In this document: positions 38,989-45,662 of the stretch, one piece after another | Numbering within the stretch: the stretch's first letter is position 1 | Layout of the letters: every line of letters begins with the position of its first letter | Assembly: GCA_020633555.1 (NCBI GenBank) | Contig: JACKDL010000040.1 | Location: forward strand, 1 to 45,662 | Length of the DNA: 45,662 nt | Direction: 5' to 3' | Source of the DNA: Myxococcales bacterium | Lineage (GTDB): Bacteria > Myxococcota_A > Bradymonadia > UBA7976 > UBA1532 | The notes under the pieces: model-generated | What the model saw: only the letters and a program-made list of their open reading frames with translations | Database searches by the model: none | Told to the model about the DNA's origin: nothing | Made by a program: the position numbers and the translations under genes

Positions 38989-41460
38989 ATGGACTATCAG
39001 AACTTCGACCTCGTCGTGCAGGTGCGCGACGCGGCGTCGCGCACGTATTCGGTGCTGGCGAACGGCGAAGCCGATGTGGCGGCCATGGACACTTTCTCGC
39101 TGCAGGCCAACTGGGAGACGCTGCAAGCGCTGGCGGATCGGGTGGGTCGTCAGGCCACGTTGGCCCGCAGCGCGGCGGGTGCCGCCACGGCCGAGCAGGT
39201 CATGGTGATCCAGAGCGACACGGTCCCGAGCGACGCGGGGTTGTCGCTGGAGACCGTGGCCGATCTGCCGGCGTTGCCGGGCGGCGTGCGCAGCTTCGCG
39301 CCGCAGATCGAGGGCTGGGAGGGTGAGGAGGCAGCCATCCTGCTCGCCCGTGATCTAGGCCAGCAGCTCCACCACGCGGTGTTCACGGAGAAGGTGCAGA
39401 CGGCCCTGCGCAGCGCGCGCGCGGCGCTGCCGCCGGGCGTCGGGCTGCGGTTTCGCCTGCGGCTGGAGGGCGCGCCCGAGCTGCACCGCCTGCCCTGGGA
39501 GTACCTGCACGACGGCGAGGGCTTCCTGGCCTTGCAGGCGGGGGTGCCCGTGGTGCGCCACGTGGAAGAGGTGACCCCCACCGAGCCTCTGCAGGTGTCA
39601 GGGGCCTTGCGCCTGCTGGTGGTGGTGAGCGCGCCCTCGGATCAGGCCGTCCTGGACGTGGAGGGCGAGGTCGCCCGGCTGAAGGCGGTGCTGGAGGAGT
39701 CGGTGGCGGCCGGTCGGCTCGAGGTGGACGTCCTCGAGGACGGGCGCTGGTCGACCCTGGAGGCCGCCCTCACCCCCGGGGAGGGCCGGCCGGCGTACCA
39801 CATCCTGCACTTCATCGGGCACGGGACGGCGGACGCGGGCGGAGGCGGCCGGCTGTATTTCGAGGGCGAGGATGGTACCGCGGTGGCACAGGACGCGGAG
39901 GGGCTCACCGCGCTGCTGGTGAATCACCCGTCGCTGCGGCTGGTGGTGCTCAACGCGTGCCAGGGGGCCACATCGGACGAGCTGGACGCCCGGTCCAGCA
40001 TCGCGGCGCGGCTGGTGGGGAGGCCGGCGCCAGCGGTCGTGGCCATGCAGTACGCCATCACCGACCGGGCCGCGCTGGACTTCTCGCGGGCGTTCTACGG
40101 GGCGTTGGCCATGGGCAACCCGGTGGACACGGCGCTGGCCCTGGCGCGGGCGGCCGAGTTTCGGCGGCTGGCGGACGGCGAGTCGCCCCGCGGGGTGGAG
40201 TGGGGCACGCCCGTGCTGTACCTGCGCGCCCGTGACGGGCGGCTGTTTGCGCCGGCGGCGCGCGCGGCGCGCTTCGGGCCGCGGATCGGGCTGGCGGTGG
40301 CCCTGGCGCTGCTGGGCCTGGGGACCGCGGGGGCGCTGGCGACGCGCACCCCCTACTACCAGGACGGGGATCGTGACGGGTACGGGGCCGGCGAGCCGGT
40401 GAAGGGCTGGTCGGCGGAGGACGGGTGGGTGGCCCGGGCCGGCGACTGTGACGACGAGAACCGGTCCATCAATCCGGACGCCGTTGAGCAGTGCGACGCG
40501 GTGGATCACGACTGTGACGGCAACCCGCACAACGGCGTGGACGTGCCCAGGTGGTTCCCCGACAGCGACGGGGACGGGCACGGTGACCGCGGGGCCGAGG
40601 CCGTTGAAGCCTGCGGGCAGCCGAAGGGCTTCGTGGCCAGCCGCGACGACTGCGATGATCGGGACGCCAGCACCCACCCGGGGGCGCAGGAGCAGTGCGA
40701 TGACGTGGATCACGACTGCCAGGGTGGGCCGACGAACGGGGTCACCTACAGCGACTGGTTCCGCGACGCGGACGGGGACGGGTTTGGGGCCGGGGTCCCG
40801 CGAAGCGAATGCAGGCCGCCGGACGGCTTCGTGGCGCGCAGCGGCGACTGCAATGACGCCGCGCGGGCGGTGCACCCGGGGGCGGCGGAGCAGTGTGACG
40901 GCGTCGATCAGGACTGCGACGGCAAGGTGGACGAGGCCACGGTGACCCGGCCCTGGTACCGCGACGCGGACGGGGACGGCCTGGGCCACGCGGGCGTGGT
41001 CCAACAGGCCTGCAGGGCGCCGGCGGGGTACGTGGAGCGGGGCGGGGACTGCAACGACGGGGACAGCAGCTTGATCAGCCTGAACGCGTGTGGGCAGTGC
41101 GCGAAGCTGCCGGTCGAGGTGTGCAACGCGGTGGACGACGACTGCGACGGCAAGGTGGACGAGGGCCGGCCGGGCGGCGGGAGCAACGACTGGAAGACGG
41201 GCCCCAAGGCCGATGGCAGCTACGACCACAACTGCGACGGGCGCGCCGAGAAGGAGTCGACCGCAGATGGCGGCATCTGCCGTTGCAAGAAGTCGTTCAT
41301 GGGGACCCCGCTCATGGAAGGCGAGGACAAGACACCCGGCTGGGTGAAGGGTGTACCCGAGTGCGGCAAAGTGGGGACCTGGGGCAAGACCTGCAACTAC
41401 CAGAGGAGCGCGGCGCGCTGCGAGTGGCGCACCGAGGAGCGCCGCCAGGGCTGCCGCTGA
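38989..41460 (+). CDS. Membrane CHAT-domain protease with MopE-like C-terminal repeats
   Basis: ATG 38989 with GGAGGGGG upstream; 823 residues. An N-terminal region (about 1-130) precedes a CHAT caspase-like domain (about 140-420) with the catalytic dyad His278 (HFIGHGT) and Cys324 (NACQGA). A single membrane helix follows (about 433-451). Arg residues before it and none after predict N-terminus inside. Outside are four Asp/Cys repeats of the MopE type (DxDGDGxG, 16-20 residues, GDCDD/GDCND, QCDxVDxDCDG; about 460-730) and a Cys-rich end. The layout resembles a receptor: metal- or Ca2+-binding repeats outside, a protease inside. CHAT proteins cleave partners such as gasdermins in some bacterial systems; no partner is evident here. 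Followed by a barrel-like protein after 71 bp. Confidence 0.83.
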   Translation: MDYQNFDLVVQVRDAASRTYSVLANGEADVAAMDTFSLQANWETLQALADRVGRQATLARSAAGAATAEQVMVIQSDTVPSDAGLSLETVADLPALPGGVRSFAPQIEGWEGEEAAILLARDLGQQLHHAVFTEKVQTALRSARAALPPGVGLRFRLRLEGAPELHRLPWEYLHDGEGFLALQAGVPVVRHVEEVTPTEPLQVSGALRLLVVVSAPSDQAVLDVEGEVARLKAVLEESVAAGRLEVDVLEDGRWSTLEAALTPGEGRPAYHILHFIGHGTADAGGGGRLYFEGEDGTAVAQDAEGLTALLVNHPSLRLVVLNACQGATSDELDARSSIAARLVGRPAPAVVAMQYAITDRAALDFSRAFYGALAMGNPVDTALALARAAEFRRLADGESPRGVEWGTPVLYLRARDGRLFAPAARAARFGPRIGLAVALALLGLGTAGALATRTPYYQDGDRDGYGAGEPVKGWSAEDGWVARAGDCDDENRSINPDAVEQCDAVDHDCDGNPHNGVDVPRWFPDSDGDGHGDRGAEAVEACGQPKGFVASRDDCDDRDASTHPGAQEQCDDVDHDCQGGPTNGVTYSDWFRDADGDGFGAGVPRSECRPPDGFVARSGDCNDAARAVHPGAAEQCDGVDQDCDGKVDEATVTRPWYRDADGDGLGHAGVVQQACRAPAGYVERGGDCNDGDSSLISLNACGQCAKLPVEVCNAVDDDCDGKVDEGRPGGGSNDWKTGPKADGSYDHNCDGRAEKESTADGGICRCKKSFMGTPLMEGEDKTPGWVKGVPECGKVGTWGKTCNYQRSAARCEWRTEERRQGCR

Positions 41461-41531
41461 ACGGTGCATCCCGCGCGGCGCCGTGCTACACGCCTGCGCG
41501 GGGAGATGAGCACCGCCACGAGGGAGGCACC

Positions 41532-42362
41532 ATGCGCTCGATGATCACCGCCGCGCTGTTCACGCTGCCGGGGCTGGCCCTGGCCCAGGCGCCCGCCGTG
41601 GCGCCCAACCTGGGGGCCATGCAGCCGCAGAAGCAGGCCGTGCAGGCCGCGCCCGGCGCCGAGGCGCCGCACATCACCGCCGCCGACGGGGCGGTGGTCA
41701 TGCGGGACCTGGAGCTGGGCTTCTCGGTGTTCGGCATGGCCAACGGCAGCTTCATGTACGAGCCCAGCGAGGCCGACAAGGCGCCCTACCTGTACCCCGG
41801 CTTCGGCGGGGCCAGCGGCGGCGCAGGGCTGAACTTCATCGCCAGCTACCGGGGCATCATCGGCCTGGAGCTGGGCTTCATGTTCTCGGCGGAGCGGGCC
41901 ACGGGCTCGGTGGCCGATCTGGACTTCACCGTGGGCCAGACGGCGTTCCATCTGCCCATCCTGCTGCGGCTGGCGGTGCCCCTGGAGAAGGGCGTGCGCC
42001 CCTTCATCTTCGGTGGGCCCGACATCGTGTTCCCGGGTGACGCCGAGGTCACCAACGTGGATGAGCGCCTGAAGGCGGTGCAGGTGGGCGTGGCCGGTCA
42101 GCCGCCGCAGCCCTTCGATCCGCAGGCCAAGGCCGACACCTACATGACCTGGGCCGTGGGTGTGGGCTTCGAGTTCCTCATGCCGGTGGACGGGCAGGAC
42201 TTCCGCATCCCGCTGACTCTGCGGGCCAACCTGAACCCCAACGCCGAGGACAAGGCGAAGGACAAGGTGGCCGACGGCAGCACGGTGGCCCGCCCCATCT
42301 ACAAGACGGAGTGGGACATCCAGGCCATGGCCACCCTGGGCTTCGGCTGGTACTTCTACTGA
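41532..42362 (+). CDS. Outer-membrane beta-barrel-like protein
   Basis: ATG 41532 with GGGAGG upstream; 276 residues. Signal peptide ends LALAQA. After a Pro/Gln/Ala linker, alternating strands rich in aromatic and Gly residues (DLELGFSVFGMANGSFMY, GGAGLNFIASYRGIIGLELGFMFSA, QTAFHLPILLRLAVPLEKGVRPFIFGGPD, MTWAVGVGFEFLMPVDG) end in TLGFGWYFY with a terminal aromatic residue, as in outer-membrane barrels. Likely 8 to 12 strands. Function unknown. It follows the CHAT gene in the same direction and is separated from the convergent caspase-like gene by the MITE-like element. Confidence 0.75.
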   Translation: MRSMITAALFTLPGLALAQAPAVAPNLGAMQPQKQAVQAAPGAEAPHITAADGAVVMRDLELGFSVFGMANGSFMYEPSEADKAPYLYPGFGGASGGAGLNFIASYRGIIGLELGFMFSAERATGSVADLDFTVGQTAFHLPILLRLAVPLEKGVRPFIFGGPDIVFPGDAEVTNVDERLKAVQVGVAGQPPQPFDPQAKADTYMTWAVGVGFEFLMPVDGQDFRIPLTLRANLNPNAEDKAKDKVADGSTVARPIYKTEWDIQAMATLGFGWYFY

Positions 42363-42378
42363 GAGTTCAGGGCCTTGG

Positions 42379-42510
42379 CAGGCCGTTGAGAACCGCTCCC
42401 GTCGCGGGCCGACCCCGTGGAATCCGCGGCTCCGGCGGTGCCGTCTCCTCGACGATGCGCTGGCATCGCCTGCGGGCCCGTTCGCTCGGTCCGCGAATCT
42501 CAACAGCCTG
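42379..42510. mobile_element. MITE-like element with terminal inverted repeats
   Basis: CAGGCCGTTGAGA at 42379-42391 is repeated inverted as TCTCAACAGCCTG at 42498-42510 (12 of 13 match), enclosing 106 bp with no ORF. Inside is a perfect hairpin CGATGC-GCTG-GCATCG. I recall CAGGCTGTTGA-type ends from insertion-sequence-related repeats in other bacteria, which supports but does not prove a non-autonomous element. It abuts the stop codon of the caspase-like gene. No target-site duplication is clear. Confidence 0.45.
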
Positions 42511-44952
42511 TCAGAGCGCCTTGTCGATGGCGCTGAAGGCCAGCTTCCCCACGGGCAGGGCCGCCGCCTCGAAGCGCAGCGTCGCCTTGGGCAGGTAGTC
42601 GCCCGCGTTCACCGTGTACCAGTGGAGCTGGTTGCCGGCGCGGGCCACCCACGCGAAGGGCTGCCCGCCCGTGCTCACGGCCCACACGGCGTCGGCGCCG
42701 GCCGGGGCCTTGATGGCGGCCTGGGCGGCGCCAAAGGTGGGGTTGCTGTAGCCCACCTTCCCCTGCAGCCGGCTGGCGGCCTCGCCCTCCCCCACGTCGT
42801 CGCTGGGGTCCAGCTCGAAGGTGTCGGGCCACTTGGCGGGGGCCACGGGCCAGTAGCCCACCTCGGGCGGGAGCTGGCCCATCTGCGGGGCGGTGATGCC
42901 CACCTCGCCCAGGGTCTGGGGCCCGGCCTTCATCTTGTAGAACAGCACGCGGCCGCCGGTGCTGGGCGGGATCTCACGGCCGTCGGTGTCAGCCACCGCC
43001 AGGGGGCGATCGAGCACGGCGTAGGCGGCGCCCTGCGCGGCGCTCTTGGGCGCCATGGCGAAGGACCGGGTGCCCTGCCCGCCGTGGAAGTGTGCCAGCC
43101 GGCCCATCAGGCCGGGCGTCTCGGCGCGGCGGGTGGGCCGCTGGGTGAGGAAGCGGAAGTCCTGAGGTTCGCGGCTGACGATGAGCCGGAGGGTGAGGGT
43201 GCCCACCGTCAGGGCCTCGCCGGGCTCAGCGGCCCAGGGGAAGCCCTTGGGGAGCTCGAGCGCGACGCCCGCGCTCAGATCGGCCGTGGGGTCGAGCTGC
43301 CCGAAATAGTCGCCGGCCAGGGCGACGGACTGGCCGGCCTCGAGCACGTAACCGCCCAGGTGGTCGGGGTCCTGGTAGTCGCGGGTGACCAGCGGCAGCA
43401 GGAGCTTGATCTCCCGGTCGCTGCCGAACTCCACGAGACTCAGGTACACCGTGTGCGGGCTGCGGTTCGTGATCCGAAACTCCACCTTCTGGCCGTTGAG
43501 CACCTGGGGCAGGGCGTCGCCGAAGGGGGCCGCCAGCGGGGCGCCCGTCTCGCCGTCCAGGAGCTCGAAGTCGACGGCCTGGGCCAGATCCGGGGCCTGG
43601 TCGGGGAAGTCGAGCGACACCAGCGCGTTGAAGCGCGCCACCAGGGCCAGATCCTCGGCCAGCAGCCGCGCCTGGGCCAGCGGGCGGGGCTTGGCGGCCA
43701 GCCGGCCGTCGGGGCCCAGGGCGATCCAGCAGGGGGTGGACGCGTCGGCCAGGCGGGGAGCCTTTTCGGCGGCCTCCTGCGGGGTGTTCAGCGCCAGGAT
43801 CCGCACCTCGGCGTCGGCGTCCACCCGGCGCAGCATGGGCTCGGCGTCCAGGGCGGCGATCAGGCGGGTGGCCGTCGGATCGGCCGCCACCGACACGCTG
43901 AGCTGCGGCGCGGGGAGGGTGACGTCGGTGGGGAAGGCCAGCCAGCCGGGCGCGGCGCCCGCGGGCGCGCTCAGCTCGGCGCGCAGGGCCTGCACGCCGG
44001 TGACCTGGGCCGTGCGGGGCTCGCCGCGGGTGGCGTCCGAGGTCAGCCGCCAGGTGGAGCCGGCGGCCACGCCCTGCACGGCGCCGCCCCCGATCCAGCA
44101 GCGGTCGCCGCGGGCCTCCACCACGGCGAAGTGATCGGGGCGGGGGGGCAGATCACCCCCGAAGACCTGCCGGTCGGCGCCGCCCTCCACCAGGGGGTGC
44201 TGGCGGCTGAACCGGGCGGTGAGGCCCGGCGTGAGGCTGCGCATGACGTCCAGCCAGCGGGCCGGGCCCTTCAGGCGGTCCAGCGCCTGCAACAGGTGCC
44301 AGGTGAAGGCGCCGCGGTACTCGCCGGTGGCGTTGACGTGCAGCTCGCTGGCCAGCTCGTCGGCCCGGCAGGCCGCCAGCACCACCGCCGAGCGCAGGGT
44401 GGGCAGGTACCGGCCGGTGCCGGGGGCGGGGGGCAGGGCCATGCCGCGGTCGGCCAGCAGGCTGTCCAGGCTGCGCGTCTCGGCAGGGACCTCGCGGGTG
44501 AAGGCCTCGACGTCGCGGGTGACCGAGCCCGAGTGGCAGCAGTCCATGATCAGGGTCACCCACGGGGTCTTCGCGTTCAGGCGGCCCACGAAGGCGTCCA
44601 CCTCGAAGTCGAAGACGTCGCGGTTGGGATCCTGCCCGCGGCCGCTGTCGTGGGCCACCAGGGCCTCGACCTTCGCCTTCGCGGCGGTGGCGGCCCGAGA
44701 GCCGTGGCCGGCGTAGAACACCACCACCTGGTCGCCCTCGCCCACCCGCGCCGCCAGGGCGTCGAAGGCCGCCAGGATGCCCTCGCGCGTGGCTTGCCCG
44801 TCGGTGAGGAGGGGGGCGTCGGCGGGGAACCCGAAGCGGTCGGTGAGCAGGGCCTTCATCGCCGTCGCGTCCGCCACGCTGCCGCGCAGGTCGCGCACGG
44901 TGGGAGACAGGTAGCGGTCGATGCCGATGTACAGCGCGTGTTTCTGTGTCAT
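42511..44952 (-). CDS. Caspase-like (peptidase C14) protein with DUF4384-like segment
   Basis: ATG 44950-44952; 813 residues. The frame extends to 44991, but this start precedes the family's opening (HALYIGIDRYL). The caspase-like p20 domain spans about 1-250 with catalytic His in VVFYAGHGS (about 82) and Cys in IMDCCHSGS (about 139). A beta-rich middle follows, then a DUF4384-like segment (KVEFRITNRSPHTVYLSLVEFGSDREIKLLLP, about 490-600) and a C-terminal domain of unknown type. Such bacterial metacaspase-like proteins are usually cytoplasmic, though function is rarely known. No signal or membrane helix. It is divergent from the ECF sigma gene. A TATCCG -10-like box lies 6 bp before the ATG and no ribosome site is visible, so a leaderless message is possible. 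Confidence 0.85.
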   Translation of the reverse strand: MTQKHALYIGIDRYLSPTVRDLRGSVADATAMKALLTDRFGFPADAPLLTDGQATREGILAAFDALAARVGEGDQVVVFYAGHGSRAATAAKAKVEALVAHDSGRGQDPNRDVFDFEVDAFVGRLNAKTPWVTLIMDCCHSGSVTRDVEAFTREVPAETRSLDSLLADRGMALPPAPGTGRYLPTLRSAVVLAACRADELASELHVNATGEYRGAFTWHLLQALDRLKGPARWLDVMRSLTPGLTARFSRQHPLVEGGADRQVFGGDLPPRPDHFAVVEARGDRCWIGGGAVQGVAAGSTWRLTSDATRGEPRTAQVTGVQALRAELSAPAGAAPGWLAFPTDVTLPAPQLSVSVAADPTATRLIAALDAEPMLRRVDADAEVRILALNTPQEAAEKAPRLADASTPCWIALGPDGRLAAKPRPLAQARLLAEDLALVARFNALVSLDFPDQAPDLAQAVDFELLDGETGAPLAAPFGDALPQVLNGQKVEFRITNRSPHTVYLSLVEFGSDREIKLLLPLVTRDYQDPDHLGGYVLEAGQSVALAGDYFGQLDPTADLSAGVALELPKGFPWAAEPGEALTVGTLTLRLIVSREPQDFRFLTQRPTRRAETPGLMGRLAHFHGGQGTRSFAMAPKSAAQGAAYAVLDRPLAVADTDGREIPPSTGGRVLFYKMKAGPQTLGEVGITAPQMGQLPPEVGYWPVAPAKWPDTFELDPSDDVGEGEAASRLQGKVGYSNPTFGAAQAAIKAPAGADAVWAVSTGGQPFAWVARAGNQLHWYTVNAGDYLPKATLRFEAAALPVGKLAFSAIDKAL

Positions 44953-45051
44953 GGCAATCGGATAGCATGGCCGCCCTGGGTCGGCTACCAAGTTTTACCG
45001 TGAGGGTGGATCCCGCTCGCCAGGGGCGGAGGGCTGTGCCACGCTGTGTCC

Positions 45052-45549
45052 ATGGACGCACTCGGCGAGAAGACCTACCAGCAGCTCCGGCGAATGGCCG
45101 CGGCGCGCTTCCGCAACCAGGGGCCCATCACCCTGCAGCCCACGGCGCTCGTGCACGAGGCCTGGATGAAGATCTCGGGGGCCGATCCGGCCACCGATCG
45201 GGAACACTTCCTGGCGCGCGCAGCGCAGGCCATGCGGCAGGTGCTCATCGATCAGGCGCGGGCCCGCGGGGCGCAGAAGCGCGGCGGCGATCAGGTGCGG
45301 GTGAGCCTGTCGGGGGCCGAGGGGGCGGGCACCGACGGCGGGCTGGCCGATGTGTTGGCGCTGGATCAGGCGCTGGCCGCCCTGGCTCAGGTGGACGCCC
45401 GCCGGGCCCAGGTGGTGGAGCTGCGCTTCTTCGGTGGGCTCGAGATGAGCGAGGTGGCCGAGGTGGTGGGGGTGTCGCTGGCCACCGCCGAGCGGGACTG
45501 GCGGGCAGCCCGCGCCTGGCTGCAGGTTCAGCTCACGGCGGGCGACTGA
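45052..45549 (+). CDS. ECF-type sigma factor (TIGR02999-like)
   Basis: ATG 45052 (GTG 45046 possible); 165 residues. Sigma-70 region 2 is short and divergent (YQQLRRMAAARFRNQ, LVHEAWMKISGA). Then comes the family's characteristic HFLARAAQAMRQVLIDQARARGAQKRGG, followed by region 4 (VVELRFFGGLEMSEVAEVVGVSLATAERDWRAARAWLQVQL). This matches the TIGR02999/ECF-extra group, which usually sits next to Ser/Thr kinase or FGE-type genes rather than an anti-sigma factor. A partial FGE-type gene indeed follows on the opposite strand, overlapping its 3' end by 17 bp. Target genes unknown; the divergent caspase-like gene is a possible one. Confidence 0.88.
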   Translation: MDALGEKTYQQLRRMAAARFRNQGPITLQPTALVHEAWMKISGADPATDREHFLARAAQAMRQVLIDQARARGAQKRGGDQVRVSLSGAEGAGTDGGLADVLALDQALAALAQVDARRAQVVELRFFGGLEMSEVAEVVGVSLATAERDWRAARAWLQVQLTAGD

Positions 45550-45662
45550 AGGTCGCGGGGGGCGGCCAGTCGCAGGCCAGCCGGAACCCCACGCTGCTCG
45601 CGCGGTGGTCGGGTGGGGCGCCGAAGCGGGTGGCGGCGCGACACATGGGCGCCAGGCTGACG
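45533..45662 (-). CDS. 3' end of an FGE-sulfatase domain protein, runs off the window
   Basis: The minus strand encodes MCRAATRFGAPPDHRASSVGFRLA followed by a short tail (CDWPPPATFSRPP) and TGA (45533-45535). CRAA.R....P..R....GFR is the conserved C-terminal signature of formylglycine-generating-enzyme-like (FGE-sulfatase) domains. Only about 42 residues are visible. In many Planctomycetota and Myxococcota proteins this domain is fused behind a Ser/Thr kinase, often near an ECF sigma factor of the kind found here. It is convergent with and overlaps the sigma gene by 17 bp. Confidence 0.72.
   Translation of the reverse strand, partial: VSLAPMCRAATRFGAPPDHRASSVGFRLACDWPPPATFSRPP

Noticed and set aside
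39598..41469. Minus-strand ORF of 623 codons
   Set aside because: Antisense to the CHAT/MopE gene; VPVAV-type repeats mirror the Asp/Gly repeats.
42622..45003. Plus-strand ORF of 793 codons
   Set aside because: Antisense to the caspase-like gene with His-Cys dyad; no recognisable domain.

Overview
The window is very GC-rich, densely coded and dominated by large secreted or lipid-anchored proteins: MopE-type Cys/Asp repeats, a Myxococcus-type Cys-rich repeat, PPC-like sandwiches, FG-GAP propellers, beta-helices and an alpha-2-macroglobulin. It also has a TIGR02147-type regulator, a CHAT protease, a caspase-like protease and a TIGR02999-type ECF sigma factor. This mix suggests a chromosomal segment of a Myxococcota-like (deltaproteobacterial) Gram-negative bacterium. 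That is inferred from domain content only. I saw no tRNA, rRNA, CRISPR array or intact insertion sequence.

Layout. 1-4.9 kb: 3' part of a Cys-rich/PPC secreted protein, translationally coupled to a PAS-GAF-PAS histidine kinase. This is followed by two domain scars, the C-terminal end of a receiver domain (+) and of an EAL domain (-). 4.9-12.2 kb: a 2447-residue lipoprotein on the minus strand with carboxypeptidase-regulatory-like repeats, Ig/IPT domains and twelve FG-GAP motifs. 12.3-16.4 kb: a compact plus-strand series, namely an exported App1/lipin-type HAD protein, a 90-aa unknown, an archaeal-adenylate-kinase-like P-loop kinase, a SerB-like HAD phosphatase, a uracil-phosphoribosyltransferase-like PRTase and a radical SAM protein. 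The last four overlap at start and stop codons and look like one pathway making or modifying a nucleotide-like metabolite. I consider this the best candidate for an undescribed system.

16.4-21.4 kb: a thioester-containing alpha-2-macroglobulin lipoprotein, preceded by two palindromic boxes 31 bp apart. 21.3-23.05 kb: a minus-strand cluster of small proteins plus an HpaA-like lipoprotein. 23.3-29.9 kb: a TIGR02147-like regulator, two overlapping beta-helix lipoproteins and another lipoprotein. 29.9-32.7 kb: a glutathione-dependent formaldehyde detoxification operon (frmR-frmA-fghA plus an unknown) with a visible FrmR-type operator. 32.8-37.0 kb: a MopE-repeat lipoprotein facing a di-haem peroxidase and a small barrel-like protein. 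37.1-38.0 kb: a PadR regulator and a small ABM-like protein behind a perfect 20-bp palindrome.

38.05-45.66 kb: an alpha/beta hydrolase, then a region that may concern regulated proteolysis. It holds a membrane CHAT protease with four outward-facing MopE-like repeats, an outer-membrane-barrel-like protein, a short MITE-like element, a caspase-like protease with a DUF4384-like segment, an ECF sigma factor and the 3' end of an FGE-sulfatase-type gene that runs off the window.

All family calls come from reading motifs and remembered family patterns; no database search was possible.
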